Origin: Stramonita haemastoma
Lineage: Eukaryota > Mollusca > Gastropoda > Neogastropoda > Muricidae
Direction of reading: 5' to 3'
NCBI GenBank assembly: GCA_030674155.1
Contig: CM060320.1
Location: forward strand, 37,583,615 to 37,647,614
Length of the DNA: 64,000 nucleotides
Both the position numbers and the translations under genes were made by a program. Positions 23,015 to 45,479 of the stretch are shown here, in pieces (position 1 is the first letter of the stretch; every line of letters starts with the position of its first letter). A model generated the notes under the pieces. The model was given only the letters and a program-made list of their open reading frames with translations, had not been told where the DNA came from and did no database searches.

Positions 23015-23335
23015 CATTGCGCTGGCAATTTGACGACCCGGGTTCGAGTCCGGTCGAGGAGATTTTTCTCCTGGAGTTATCAGTCTTGACTCCACTCTCT
23101 CCAAAAGTCCTTCGGATGAGACTGTAAACCGAGGCCCCGTGTGCAAACGCACGCAGAACATCTTGTGCACACGTTAAATCCTGTTCCGCTTTTCGTAAGA
23201 GTAGGCCATCGTATGCCGGCGGGAACAGATGACAATATTTACAAAACTGCATACACACGGGGACCGGATGAAAAAAAACTCATGATTGCTTATTATGTTA
23301 TCCTCGATATAAAAAGAATAAATAAATAAATGAAT
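23015..23335 (+). mobile_element. SINE family A copy with tRNA-like B box
   Basis: Includes the 5' module GCGCTGGCAATTTGACGACC followed by a B-box match GGTTCGAGTCC, which shows that family A is tRNA-derived. The body runs through GAGGCCCCGTGTGCAAACG and TTCGTAAGAGTAGGCCATCG, ending in an (AAATAAAT) tail. Confidence 0.8.
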
Positions 23336-23925
23336 AGATAAATAATCTCTCAAAATATAAGATACCAAAGTACAGAAACGTGTAGCCTATGCAACATCAC
23401 TCATTGCTGGTTTTGAGAGGGAGAGTCCAGTCGATCCTGTTCTTGGACTAAGTTAAACAACTCCTGTTAATTCTCTGTCATAATAGGTCCTCTCCCTTGA
23501 ATGTATTGCCGCGATTTCCTTCAAGGGAAACTACTCTGAAGGTTCCGAATGCCGACTGTAAACGTACAGTGTCGAGGAACTTTACCTCTTGTTTTTCTTA
23601 TTCTGGTCAGTTAATTTATTTTGTCATCCAACGTTTTTTGAAAGGTTGCACATCATTAAAGTTGTATGGCTGAAGCTTGGCAAGTTGTCTAGATATTAAT
23701 TGCGTAACTCGAGACAGGTATGCTACAACATAAGGTCGATCGATATGTTTCATTCATTGTGTAGGCTTACTGTTTACTCTTTAGAGATGGTTTACTGTTT
23801 AAGTACTATCAGTATCACGGTGTGTATTTCAGGCTGTGTTTTTAGCACCACCTTGACATCTTCCAGAAAGGAGCTTAACACCCTTATCGTATATTATTCA
23901 CACCATCGCACTCGAGCAAGTACAC
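23336..23925. other. Unique sequence, no gene seen
   Basis: Ordinary complexity. No conserved peptide bounded by splice sites was found. An unseen 5' exon of CUTA could lie anywhere upstream of 24,381. Confidence 0.4.
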
Positions 23926-23929
23926 ACGT

Positions 23930-23989
23930 GCGCATGCACACCACAACAACAACACAACACACACAGACACACACAGACAGACAGACCTA

Positions 23990-24034
<45 letters not shown>

Positions 24035-24072
24035 CACACAGTGACACACACACACATACACAGTGACACACA

Positions 24073-24132
<60 letters not shown>
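23930..24132. repeat. (CA)n microsatellite
   Basis: A long CA array with ACAGAC and GTGACA interruptions, the latter duplicated at about 24,039 and 24,061. Confidence 0.95.
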
Positions 24133-24134
<2 letters not shown>

Positions 24135-24380
24135 CACAAGTTCACACTACCTGGCACTCTAGCTGTCCAAAAGTGGGGCCAACCCCAACTTTCTAAAGAC
24201 CTGAAATAAGACAGAGTAGTCATGTAACCCACAAACTGAAGACTACTTGCCCACAACCTCACTTACCCTAAGTTCCTCCCACCTCACTCACTTTAAAATT
24301 TGAGACCCTGAAACTTAAACTTTTCTTTTTTTTAAACGAAATTGATTTGTTGTCCACCTGATTTTTCTTTGCCATCCCAG

Positions 24381-33444
<9,064 letters not shown>

Positions 33445-33865
33445 TGCTACTTGTCTCTGTGATTTTTGTTGTTGTTTTTTGTGCTGTATTTTGAGTGCTG
33501 AAGCAGCCGCCTTTATCCAGCCCTCTGCCATGCATGTGACATTTATAAATTTGAGTGTGGGATTTAAGTAATATTTCTTTCTGAATGAAAACAAAAATCT
33601 CTTTGTGAATGCTGCCTTTGGTTTTGCTTGTCATCGTTCTTAGATTTTGCTTTATTCATGCACATGCACACACAATGCGACACACACACACATGCTACCC
33701 GAGTTAGCCAGTAGCTTTCAGAGTAAGTTTTCCAGATGAGTCTTTGTTTTGATTTGCGATGTTATAAAATGATGGTAAATTGGAAAATATTGCAAGGAAA
33801 ATATTTGCAAATTATGAAAACCAAATATTACAATTGATATGTTTGAAGTGATGATCTACATTGGA

Positions 33866-33871
33866 AATAAA
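33866..33871 (+). promoter_or_regulatory. CUTA: Candidate polyadenylation signal of CUTA
   Basis: AATAAA about 420 bp after the CUTA stop codon, in AT-rich sequence and followed by T-rich/GT-rich sequence (33,890-33,915). It is the first canonical hexamer I noticed downstream. Confidence 0.5.
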
Positions 33872-34060
33872 AAGGGTTAAAAATTTTAAGAGTTTGCTTT
33901 TGTTATTGTTACTGTGCTAAAGAGAAACAAATGGTTGTTTTAAAAGGTTGGTTTGTTTATTCCTTTATGCTTCACTGGTTGACCCATCACAGAGTGAACC
34001 AAATAAAAGTTAGTAACAGTGACTTTATTTGTTTGACATTTTTCTCAGCTGTGATATCAG

Positions 34061-34078
34061 GGGGGGGGGGGGGGGGGG
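34061..34078. repeat. Poly-G tract
   Basis: An uninterrupted run of about 18 G residues downstream of CUTA. Confidence 0.95.
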
Positions 34079-34189
34079 AAGGAGACATTAAACCCTCTTT
34101 AAAGAGGGAAGGTAGCAGAACAGTTTAGTGCCAAATAAGTAAACAGTGAGGTTCTGATTTGATTCCCAGCCTTACCCTTTCTTCCCATT

Positions 34190-34475
34190 TTGACAGGAGA
34201 ATTGAACTGAATGTCAAGTCTTCTGGAAGAGACTCTAATCCAGTCGGGGCCCATGTGCAGGCTTGAGCACATCAAAAAAAACCCACAACAGCGGAAATCA
34301 GAAAGAGCAGGGAGGTTCCTACCAAACTGTCCTTGTGAAATTGGTGTATTCAGTACCCAACTGTATCCCCAAAGCCAGAATGCACTTACCTAAATGGTGG
34401 GGGAAAAAACCAGTCACATATGCAAAAATATCACCACTGGTGAACCTTGGAGCCGTAGCTTAGGAATGAAAAAAA
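34190..34475 (+). repeat. Old SINE copy with family B 3' end
   Basis: GTCTTCTGGAAGAGACTCTAA and GGGGCCCATGTGCAGGC recall the family A/41.4-kb type body. CCAGAATGCACTTACCTAAA, GGTGGGGGAAAAAACC and TCACCACTGGTGAACCTTGG are the family B 3' end, followed by an A-run. Confidence 0.6.
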
Positions 34476-34499
34476 AAAAAACAACACACACACAAACTT

Positions 34500-35065
34500 C
34501 TTTCGATAAACATACCATATCCCATAAGAGCATTATTTCCTGATATTATAACATTGATTAATTAAAAAAAAAGAACAGATACAATGAAAAAGAATGAGTG
34601 AGAAACAAGGTAAAGTTGATCACCACAGAGGAATACCTCAGATATGCGGTTAAACCTTTTCGACCCACTTGAAAGAGCTGTAAGGGAGAGTGTGGGAGAA
34701 CACACTGCACACAGCAAGCAAAAAGAGGAAGTTCCCACAGACAGATTGTGGATACTGGCTGGTCCTATGGAGCAGTGACGTTCTAGACTTTTTCACTGTT
34801 TTTTCCCACACACCATAGTTTTCATGGTGTGGTTGGCCAAGATGCACTTGAGGGGCACAGGTATAAGGTTCTAGTTAATGACTGTATCAAAAGTAATTCA
34901 GCTTCATTCTGCCACATCTTCACAAATGGGATGGCAAGATTAGAAAAGGAAAAAAAAATGGGAGTGCCATGGTATTCGTTATTAAACAATTAGACATGAC
35001 AAGGGAGGGCAGTAGCTATAAAAATCCAGCATTTGCAACTGTTGAGTTTATAATGAATAAGATGT
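34500..35065. other. Intergenic, no gene seen
   Basis: Unique AT-rich sequence between the convergent CUTA and DNAJC4 genes. No exon was recognised. Confidence 0.45.
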
Positions 35066-35070
35066 CTCAA

Positions 35071-35071
35071 G

Positions 35072-35120
<49 letters not shown>

Positions 35121-35121
35121 C

Positions 35122-35160
<39 letters not shown>
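35071..35160. repeat. (CT)n-(CA)n microsatellite
   Basis: A CT array (35,073-35,113) passing into CA (35,114-35,160). Confidence 0.95.
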
Positions 35161-35162
<2 letters not shown>

Positions 35163-35164
35163 AA

Positions 35165-37555
35165 ATCTTAGCCATTATGATGTTGGTTAGTTAAACACAC
35201 ACAAATAAACAGAAAAGAGAAGATAGTTCCAATAGTTTCAACCTTTTTTTAATGTTCCATTTTTAAAAAATCAGACTTGAAGTGTTTGCAGAGTGGAGTT
35301 CATGGTGCTGGCAAATGAAAGATGCCTTTTTACTACAAATAAAAGTTGCACAGAAAATGATGACATGTGGTTATCACACTGCATTACCCCTAACCTGAAC
35401 AATTCTGTTATTTCATCAACATTTTTATGACAAGATACACAAATTACTCTTTCTTTCCCCTCTAAAAATCTTGATAAGAAAATTTAGATTCCTTTGACCT
35501 GTTACACAAATAATCTTTCTGATGTAAAAACGTTGACAGACCTGCCAGAAGATTTTCCAATTTATACATATACTCCGCTGAATTCATTGTTTTGCAAAAC
35601 TGCTACAATGAATTTTTTAAAAAAGACATCAACCATTAATTTATTATACATTCTACATAAAATGATAAGCAGGATAGAGAATAATTGCAAGGAATGTGGA
35701 TGACATGGTCAACATTTTGACCTGAAAAGTTTTTAATGTATGGATTACCAACCTGTTGTCTTCAGTTTGCAATTCTTAGCCAACCTTAGCCAATCAAATC
35801 CAAATTTGTACTTTTCACTTTCAGTTAAAGCACCCTGCAGAAAAAATGGTAACCTGGGCTTTTTAACAATATTTCCGATTCAAACTAATTGATTTTTTTT
35901 CTTGCCTCCAAGCAAATAAGCCCAATGGCAAAAACTAAAGGTACAACTCCACTTCATATTATGAACTGTAAATATACTCTGGGGCATAATAATAAACATT
36001 ACTATATAGACATATTTTTATCATAAATAAATAATTCACCCCACATTCATAAATGCTTTTCATAACCTTATAATTATTGTACATCTTTAATAATATGAAC
36101 CTTACAGATGCATTTGATCAAATAAAACTATGAGATTGAAAAAAAATCACCTTCTTGTAATAAATCCATAGCTCTATATAAAATCGTTAACTTGTAAATA
36201 ATTCACCGCTCTGTCTTCTTAAAACAATAACATTAATGGACACAGTCAGCAACCTCTGCTATACTGAACATTCTTCATAAAAACAGTGAGACTTAAAACG
36301 ATCTGTGATATATAACAGTGGGAGAAGAGAACAATTACCTCTTCCTGGACATTCAATCATTCATGGCATCAATTTATAATACAACTTAAGAGCAGCAGAT
36401 AACTCAGTTCATGTACTTACCACTCAGGCATGCAACATGGGACATACCAAAAAAAAAAAAGGGAAAAGCTACAAGTCTAGAGGATGGCTACAGCCAACTT
36501 GTAAGATTAAGGCACAATGTCCCTTTTCATGGTTAGAGCTGTCGACTACTTATCTTTTTAAAACAAAATGCAGCTTTTTTCAGCATCTTTTACTCATAAG
36601 ACCGTACTGCATTTTAACAACAGTTTTCTTATTCATGAAAAGAGAGTGCATTAAAATGTAGATAAGCAGCTCTTCTCACTGTTTTAACTCAGAAAACATC
36701 CTTGAAAAAAGATCAAAAGATTTGTTTTTAAATGAAGTATTTTCTAAAGTTAGAACTGAATGATGTGGATTGAAATAAGACTTGTCTTCTTAAATGATGC
36801 AAATATCCTTTTCAAACAATTAAAATTTCCTTTCAGTGCACGACACTGAAGACACAAAGATTTCAGACTGTCATGAATTATCATAGATGGAAACCGAGTT
36901 GACGCAAAACAAGCCTGTAACTTACTGCAGAGTCACAAAAGCACAGAGCAGAGTCATGATTCTCCAGAAACTTCGAAAAGAAATCATATCACTGCTTCTA
37001 TAGTCACCTCATGATGCACTACTGAAGAAAAAAAAATGAAACAGATAAATGGTCAGATCACAATGAGTCTGTAGTTGTCTAGTCATACGATGACTAGCTC
37101 GCAGTAATGACTCGGCCGCAGGTGCTGTTTAACAAATATCCAGCACTGAGCACAATATATGCTGACAGCTGATCTTGGGAAAGCGGACTTTCTTAAAATT
37201 TGATTTCATAACACAGAAACTTCCGTTTGATCCTTTTCCTTCATAACTGATCATTTTTGGCCATCTGCCAGGGATAAGGAGAGACCAGGATCATGGATAT
37301 TTCTGATGTGGTAGATGGCTAAACACACAGCAGTTGCAAACATAACTGTCAACTGTACAGACAAACACACTTTTTGCTTCCTTTTGGACTTTTCTTTTTT
37401 TTTTTGAGGAGGGGGGGGAGGGGAGAGAGGGACAGTAAATTTCAGTGAACAAGTTTTTCAAAAAGTGGAGATGTTGCATGTCTGACTAGTTCTTCCAGTC
37501 TTCAAAAATATGGTCATGCCACTCAAATGTACTTTTGGCTTAAACCTTCCAAACT
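35165..37555. other. Intergenic, AT-rich, few repeats; possible long 3' UTR of DNAJC4
   Basis: About 2.4 kb without microsatellites or SINEs, which is exceptional here. It is AT-rich on both strands. Lying between convergent genes, it might contain the 3' untranslated region of DNAJC4 (minus strand), but I cannot point to one polyadenylation site. No coding exon is recognised. Confidence 0.35.
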
Positions 37556-37557
37556 GT

Positions 37558-37577
37558 TACACACACACACACACACA

Positions 37578-37610
<33 letters not shown>

Positions 37611-37806
37611 CACTCACACACACCTCTCTCTCTCACTCTCACTCACTCACTCTGTAACATATACACACACACGCTCAACTCACTCTTTCTGAAAAATCTC
37701 AGAACTGCGATTAACAAACCATCACCTTGCCTTGAATTCAAACACCCACACATGAACACACACACACAACACACACACACACACACACCACACACACACA
37801 CACACT
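37558..37806. repeat. (CA)n microsatellites
   Basis: CA arrays at 37,560-37,624 and 37,757-37,806 flank a short (CT)/(CACT) tract. Confidence 0.9.
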
Positions 37807-38090
37807 TTCAGAAAACTATCCAGGGTTTTGTTTTATGTACACACTAAATTCCGTGCAGACAGTCTGATAACTGTCCCCAGCAAAGTTTTTCAAACCTGTT
37901 CCCTTTAAGTGTTGCTCATAATATCACATAATGCCAGGGAATCCTGTCCTTTCTCTTTCAGATTGGTGGCACGCTATTTACATGTAGAGTCAGAGTGTCT
38001 GTCCCTTGAGGGAGCATCCACTCCTGAGAGAAGAAGACTAACGTTCACACAGACTACTGCTATGACCTGGGCGGCACAACTGAACAGCAG

Positions 38091-41000
38091 TCACTTCCTT
38101 ACATCACGGAAGGTGTCCTTCATGACTTCTTCAGGCACGCCTTCCAAAGGAGTGTTGTTCACTTTGGCCTCCAAGATCTGCAGCTGCAGTGCATCCCGTG
38201 TTTTCTGTTTGACAGCGAAGATGGCAAAAGTCATGATTTAAGAAATCCATGTGAACGTAGCTGATTTTCTTCGGCTGGAGTAAGTAACATAAGGGTTAAG
38301 GTGTTATCCCATAACACTATTTTGCTAGTAATTAGGGTCAAGGTGTCATAACATGCATCAGGACTAGCTCAGACCCCCCCCCCCCCTCCCCCCTCATTGG
38401 TACACTGCTAACTGGTATTGCTTTAACCTCTCGTTGTCTGGACCCGAATTAAATAATTCCTCCCCTGAATCCTGACCCGGGATTTGCACATTACAGTAGT
38501 TTTCCATCATGCAGTTACCTGCACCGATCGTTACCACATGTCAGAAGCTCAATCAGGCCAGAGGTACAGAAACCTGCTGTGAGTCTGGAAGTAATTATAG
38601 CTGCTGGTATGTACTTAGAATGGAGGAAAGGCAGCACACCTGTGTGCCTGACTGATTTGGCAGGAATGCAAAATCTAGGGAATTTTGTTCAGAGAATCTG
38701 AATGCAAAAAAAATCTTCATTAAGCCTGACAACATTGATCAAGACTTCAACCAATGTTACAATTTGCTTTCATTTTCTTTCAGTGCTGTAAAAAAAAAAA
38801 AAAAAAAGGAAAAGAGAACTAAAACACACAAAAATGCTTATTCTCATTTTTCTTTCAATCATGCCTGTGCACTTGATCAACATTTAAATCAAACTGTCTA
38901 AGTCTCTCCATGCGAGTAGTATTTCAAAACTGTCAACATCAAAATAATTTTCCATGAGATTTTAATCACATACTTACAAATGCCCCAATAGACACAAATA
39001 CAAATGCCCCAACAGGCACAAATCTATGACAAAAGCAAAGAATTGAATAGCACACTAGGTCTGTATTAGTCATGCATCTCCTATACACCAGTGAGGTTCT
39101 CTCTTTTTTTTTCTTTCTCCCCATAACGTCCTTCCCTTTCCCATTTCATATTACTGTACTGATGCGCTGAAGTGTATATGGGGCATTGTGCACTCTGTAA
39201 TATCTCCTGAAGAAACAGAGAAACAGTCAAAGGAAATAAAAAGCTAGACTCACTGTGCATAGTATCTGGCTTTGGCCAGGTTGTTGAAATACTGTTTATC
39301 TTTCTCATCCAGGGCGCCTTGTGCATCTCCTGGATTTACTGCAATGAAGACACAGACACAGCTTTACACAAGGTCTTTAACAGCACAATGTATTCAATTT
39401 GCCTTTACACGAGAAGACTTGATATTGTGACTGCTTTTGTCTCTTGTAAAAATCTTGTGTTTCACTTTCACTTATCAAAAAATTTTTTAAAGATAGTGAT
39501 AAAAACAGACAAACAGAAAAAAGCCAATCACAGTCAACAAAGCACAAGAAATAGTTATCACGACATACCACAGACCAAAATCTGATTCAGCTTATCATTT
39601 GAAATAGATATACTTGTCAAAAATGTCTTCAGTTAGGGAATGTCAAGCCTTTGTTCCCATTTCAGTAAAAAAAAATTCCTGGAAACTCACCCTCTGTGTT
39701 CAAAACCAAAATTACAGTGCATCCTCGTATTGATGAAATGCACCTTCAAAAATGCAAACAACAAAAAAAGGTGTTGAACATGACTCGCTGTTTACAGGAG
39801 TGTGGACCATGTAGCCTGACAGCAATAATCTCACTAGTTTGTCCAAAACCAGCTTCAGCCTACCTTATGAGAGCGTACTGCAGCAAGGACCCCACTATGA
39901 CGAAAGCGACGCATCCCAACAGGATATAGCTGTTGGACACTCGCTCCCTGCTGGTGAAACTGTAGTACGGTTTCCCTTCGTACTCTTTGTCCTTTGACTG
40001 GTCACGCATATGCCAGATGTTTCATCCCAGAACCTCTGATTTTCTGCTTCATATCTGCAATGAAAAGAAAGGAACACCGTCACTGTAACATGAAAGGAAA
40101 CAAATATGTCATATTCAAAGGCAGAAAAAAGGTACATGTGCAAGAAGAGAACATGCTTAACATAGTTTCCTGTCTTGGTTTTGTACTATATCATTTCACA
40201 GACAATGTCTTCATAGGTATGTGAAGATTTATGTTTATAGAGTCACTACCAAAAAAAGCTTTGTAATTCATTCCCACAAGTGTGTATACATAAAGAGAAA
40301 AAAATATGAGATATTAGTAAAAAAAAAAAAAAAAAAAAAAAAACAAAAAAACTTCCAGGCAGGCATCTTTGCTCTTTATCTCACCCCCCTCCCCCCCACC
40401 ACAACATAATGACCAAAATAATGAAACTGTGCATTCACTACTTCAGATCTTGTAACACTCAAAAAAGAAAAACAAAAATAAACAACAAAAAAAAATCCCT
40501 GCTCTTCATATCCAACATTATTATTCATAAGCAAAGTCTCCAAGGCACAATGGTTTTGCAAAAAAACCAAAACCTACTTAAAACAATCACTTTAAAATTC
40601 TGAATTTCCCCTCTCTCTCTCTATATATATTAGTCATCCCATTCCATCACGCATGGATGATTACTGTCTGTCGACACAATCTTTTTCCGAGTCCCCAACC
40701 CACACAGCAAGCAGCGCCACTCTCCCCTAAAGCCCTTCGGATGAGACTTTAAACCGAGGCCCCGTGTGCAGCATGCAGATATCTTGCGCACACATTAAAT
40801 CCTGTTCCGCTTTTCGTAAGAGTAGGCCATCGTGTGCCGGTGGGAACAGATGACAATATTTACAAAACTGCATACACACGGGGACAGAATGAAAAAAAAG
40901 CACATGATTGCTTATTCTGTTATCCTCAATACAAAAGAATAAATAAATAAATAAATAAGCACTCACTGCTTATCGCTGTTGCCCCCTGGCCATGCTGAGG

Positions 41001-43459
41001 AGCCGTACACGTGGGAGGAGGTGGCACTGCGTGCTTGGCGCTGCATCTGCAGGCGAACGGCCAGGTTCAGATCGTACTCCTGCCGGGCCCTGGGCTTGCT
41101 CAGCACGGAGTAGGCCTCGTTCACCTTCACAAAATTCTCGTGGCTTTTGGGGTCCTTGATGTTGATGTCCGGATGCAGCTGCCCACACAAAAAATGATGG
41201 AATAGTGAACATATTGTGATTTTAAAATACAAACAAAAAACATGCTAAGTGGCACTTCTTCCATGATCTTTGTACAAAAGGGAAAAAGTAAAAAGCCTGA
41301 GCAAAAAAAAAAAAAAAGGTAAATACAAATCCGATGATGGTTCCATGGTCTAGAGTAAATACATCTGTCTGAAAGTGTGAAGTGTGGGTTTGAACCCCGC
41401 TGTGCCCAAACTTTTTCCTTAGCCACCAGACCTTGTGTGGTGGCCTGGGTGCCAAGTCTTTTGAATGAGACTATAAACCCAGGTCCTTGTAAAAAAGCAA
41501 TCAGTGCATGTAAAAGAAACCTTGGCAAGAAGAGAGAGTCCCTGGCAAAATCATTAGAGAAATAGCAACTTTCATAGGAAACCAGTACATGCAACAAGCA
41601 AATTATCTTTAAAATGGGCAACAATGCTCCTGTATGACAAGCTTTCCCTAGCCAGAGCTGCCCAAATTTCATAGAAATATGCAGTAACTGATGGTTGTAT
41701 ATGGATAAGATACAATCATAAAATACAACCACAGTGCAATACAATACCTTTCTTTTTCTTCTTCAGCTAGAACTCCAAGGTTCACCAATTGTGAAATTTT
41801 GTATATATGCGACCATTTTTGCCCACCAGTAACCCTAGACTGCCCCACCCGGAAATTTTCCGTGGTAAAATGTGCACTCTATTCCCTTACACCTGGAAAA
41901 TTTTGTGGTTGTGACTCGATGTGAACAATCTTCTTTTAATGCATTATGTTCAATGACAATGAGAATGATGTAATAATGCTGCTATGGAAATGTATAAGCT
42001 TTAAACTATGTGACAGAGCTGTACTCTATGCTCCCTATCATAATATATCTCAGCTACAAACGAGCCCAGAAAATACAGACTCCTGCAGTGCTGATCTGGT
42101 AACTTGAGCAACTTTTTCAACACTGCAACTGTGAGGCGAATTCTTCTTCTTCGTCAAACACTCAGACAGCAACTATTATCATTTGTCGTATGAGCAAAAA
42201 TGCACTACACTGCAGTGAAGCACCTAACAAGTCAGGACCAGTGAATTCAACTTTGCCATGGGAAAGAATTGTTATCTTTGAAATCTTTCAGGAAAAAAAA
42301 AGCAGGAGAATGGACCAAGAAAGCAAAAAAACAGACAATAAGGAGGAGCCATGAAGAGAAGAAACAAGGCATAAACAAAGAGAGAAATAGAAAAGAGAGA
42401 ATTCTTAGTGCAATAGAATTTCAAGAAGGTGGAGATGCTATTTATACTGACAGGCCCCTGGGTATCTCCATGGGGGCTTGACTAATTCAACCCAACCACC
42501 AGCCACTTGTCCCTCCTTCAAACAAAAAACCCCAAACCCCTTGACCTGTCCCTTACCATTTTAGACTTTGAGAGGAAAGCTGATCTGATTTCCGCTTGAG
42601 AGGCTGACTTTTCAATGCCCAGCACATCATAGTGGCTCTGTGAAACATACCTGCACAAACAGAATCAATTCACTGTGATTGAATCCAATATATATATTTT
42701 TTTTGGGTGGGTATATCTTCTGATGATGTGATTGAGAACCCAAAGTAAAGACAGACAAGTAATTTTGAATACCTATCAACACTGTAGAAAAAAACACTTT
42801 AAATTATAAACACAACCAAGAAAACCAAAAAAGGCTTGTCAGCTAGTACATTTACAAAGAAACAGATTTTGAGGTGTAAAAAAAAAGTCAGTGTACACTA
42901 CATTGAAGTATAAATCTCAGCAGGGTTCACTTTTGGTGTAGCTTTTGTTTGTTTTTAATTCATGTTTTACAATAACCATTGAACATCTTTAAAAAAAAAA
43001 AGTTTAAATGCAAAATTATGAATAAAGGTTCATGCGTACTATTTTGGCATATCCAAAAGAAAATAAAACTTTCAAAATATATTCCTTTTAAATGATTGTT
43101 GAACATACAATTTCTTTTTTTTTTTTAAATCCATTATCAGCAAATGGATATTTTATCAACATCCAAAAGAACTGAGAGGAGTTTGAGCAAAAAGCTTGCT
43201 CCCATAATTTTTTGCTACTGCTACACTATGGAAGATGCATGGACATGAAAATATACAAATATACCAGAACAATACAGTGATACAGTTTGTTCTTCTTTTA
43301 ATTACTACAGAAAAAGTCCCAGATGAATCACAATCTGAAGAATTCACATGTAGTATGTGGACAATCTCACCTTCCACCCACAGTTAAAAGACAGGACTGA
43401 CAGCGTGGACACAGCAGTCGTCCAGAGCTCATAGCATGAAGCAGAACAGTGCTCAGCAT
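38091..43459 (-). CDS. DNAJC4: DnaJ homologue subfamily C member 4-like, six coding exons
   Basis: Exons on the minus strand: 43,459-43,371 (ATG), 42,650-42,557, 41,178-40,967, 40,054-39,864, 39,338-39,254 and 38,204-38,091 (TGA). The first three joins are in phase. A J domain starts at YVSQSHYDVLGIEKSAS in exon two and continues over LHPDINIKDPKSHENF with the Hsp70-stimulating HPD, through VNEAYSVLSKPRARQEYD. Exon four encodes FWDE and one membrane span (SYILLGCVAFVIVGSLLQYA). Exon five has LDEKDKQYFNNLAKARYYAQ and exon six a short helix-prone tail. This order and the roughly 260-residue length fit DNAJC4, a membrane-anchored Hsp70 co-chaperone. Three apparent one-base indels break the frame: near 40,010-40,022, near 39,313-39,330, and at the exon-five donor, where CAG|GTGAGT appears as CAGTGAGT. 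These may be sequencing errors or real damage. Confidence 0.85.
38423..38720 (+). mobile_element. TTAA-type MITE, older copy
   Basis: Shares TGAATCCTGACCCGGGATTTG, TAGTTTTCCATCATGCAGT, AGTCTGGAAGTAATTATAGC and GGAATGCAAAATCTAGGG with the better copy at 50,388-50,782. It begins at TTAACCTCTCGTTGTC. The right terminus is eroded (GAATGCAAAAAAAATC then TTAA at about 38,721). It lies in the last DNAJC4 intron. Confidence 0.7.
40690..40962 (+). mobile_element. SINE family A copy
   Basis: CTCTCCCCTAAAGCCCTTCG, GATGAGACTTTAAACCGAGG, CTTGCGCACACATTAAATCC, GTGTGCCGGTGGGAACAG and a CTCAATACAAAAGAATAAAT tail. It ends only a few bases from the DNAJC4 exon-three donor (40,966), so the insertion lies at the very start of that intron in transcript sense. 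Confidence 0.8.
41337..41560 (+). mobile_element. tRNA-derived SINE, third type
   Basis: The tRNA-like head has an A-box-like TGGTCTAGAGT and B box GGGTTTGAACCC in a GTG...CCCGC arm. A body with TTTGAATGAGACTATAAACC follows, a block shared with family A, then an A-rich end. In DNAJC4 intron two. Confidence 0.65.
41763..41840 (-). repeat. SINE family B fragment, minus orientation
   Basis: CAGCTAGAACTCCAAGGTTC, ACCAATTGTGAAATTTTG and TTTTTGCCCACCAGTAA match the reverse complement of the family B 3' end. Confidence 0.6.
42130..42240 (-). repeat. Interspersed repeat D fragment, minus orientation
   Basis: CTTCTTCTTCGTCAAACACT, GACAGCAACTATTATCATTT and TAACAAGTCAGG are the reverse complement of the 3' part of repeat D at 48,165-48,262. 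Confidence 0.7.
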
Positions 43460-43913
43460 GATGTTTGATCAGTTGATGGTTCTCTCAATTTCTGCCACTC
43501 CTTGCTCCCAGCATTGCAGTCTGCCTACACCGTGTGATGGCTTACGGAGCCTCCATACTGATGGTGATTTGAAAAGTTCTGTAAAACCATGTTTCACCAG
43601 TAATTATCACACTGCAGACAAAATAACTTTTGCTGGAAGCATTTCTATTTAGCAAAGAAAATATATAAAAATGTAATGCTATATAAACGTATTTAATATT
43701 TTGTAAGACGCTGGAATAGGACTGTGAGTCAGAGGTACTACATTCTCTTTGCACTGCAGTCTAACTAGGCCATTGCACTGTAGTATTGACAATTATTAAT
43801 TATGTCACAGCAAATACATTTTCTAAGATATTCAGACTGTTTTTCAGAGAGTATGTTTCCCCTGTAGTGCATGCTGCTTGATACCCATGACTTTTTGGTG
43901 TTTGTAAGTTTGG

Positions 43914-43930
43914 GGGGGGGGGGGGGGGGT
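43914..43930. repeat. Poly-G tract
   Basis: An uninterrupted run of about 17 G residues upstream of the DNAJC4 start codon. Confidence 0.9.
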
Positions 43931-44548
43931 TACATTTCTTTTTTAAACATGACTGTGGAATAGATCTATCAAATATCTGCCAAGAGCATTTCTCCTATGA
44001 TGTTGTAGAGCCTAGAGGGTGAAGGGCACTGAACATGTAGCACATGGAACCTCAATTTATCATTTTTATGAACTTGATCACTGCCTCCTTTACACCATAT
44101 TTATAACTATAAGGTTATCAAGACTCAAATTCTGTCATAAGGGAAATCAAAGATCAGCCTGCCTTCATGATCATCCATAGGATGGACATTATTTGCTAAG
44201 AGTTATCTTATTGTTCTACCACATTGTAACTAACATGTAAGGGATTTATAGATATATACCACACATATGACAGGAGAAAGAAAAGCTTGAACTGATCACC
44301 CCAAAAAAAATTTCCAGAGGGAAATCTCACTGTGGTTTCAGTCTGATGGCTATCGGTATTAGTACTTTTCAACATTCAGTTCAGCAAGAGATTTTTTTAT
44401 TTATTATTTTATTTTATCTTTTTTTTTTTTGGCAAGAGATTATCTGATGTAATATTGATACTGATTCCAACTACAGACCTCTCAGCTTTCCATTATTAAT
44501 GTGTGTGTGCACATATAATATACATGTATACATGTGTAGACTGCAGAT

Positions 44549-45159
<611 letters not shown>

Positions 45160-45479
45160 CAAAGGCAGTGAATTTCAAACAGCTAAAAAAAATATACTAG
45201 GATATATCATAGGATTTTAAGATCAACATTCACTAGACTAAGACCTACAAGATATTTCTCTAGATCTAGTATGTCTACTCAAAACAGATGTCAATGCCAC
45301 TGATGTCTGTCTGTCTCAGAAAACGTGCACACACGTTAAGTTGCATCAGCTGGTATCAATTCAGCAGAAGAAAGCTTACGCCTGATTTTCACTTTCTATT
45401 CATAATATGTTTTTTACTTTCATATCAACAGCCTGTAACATATATGATAATCTTCATACATGTCATATTCGATACTTAC

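Noticed and set aside
41345..41412. tRNA gene on the plus strand
   Set aside because: A and B boxes are present but no consistent cloverleaf, and a SINE body follows.
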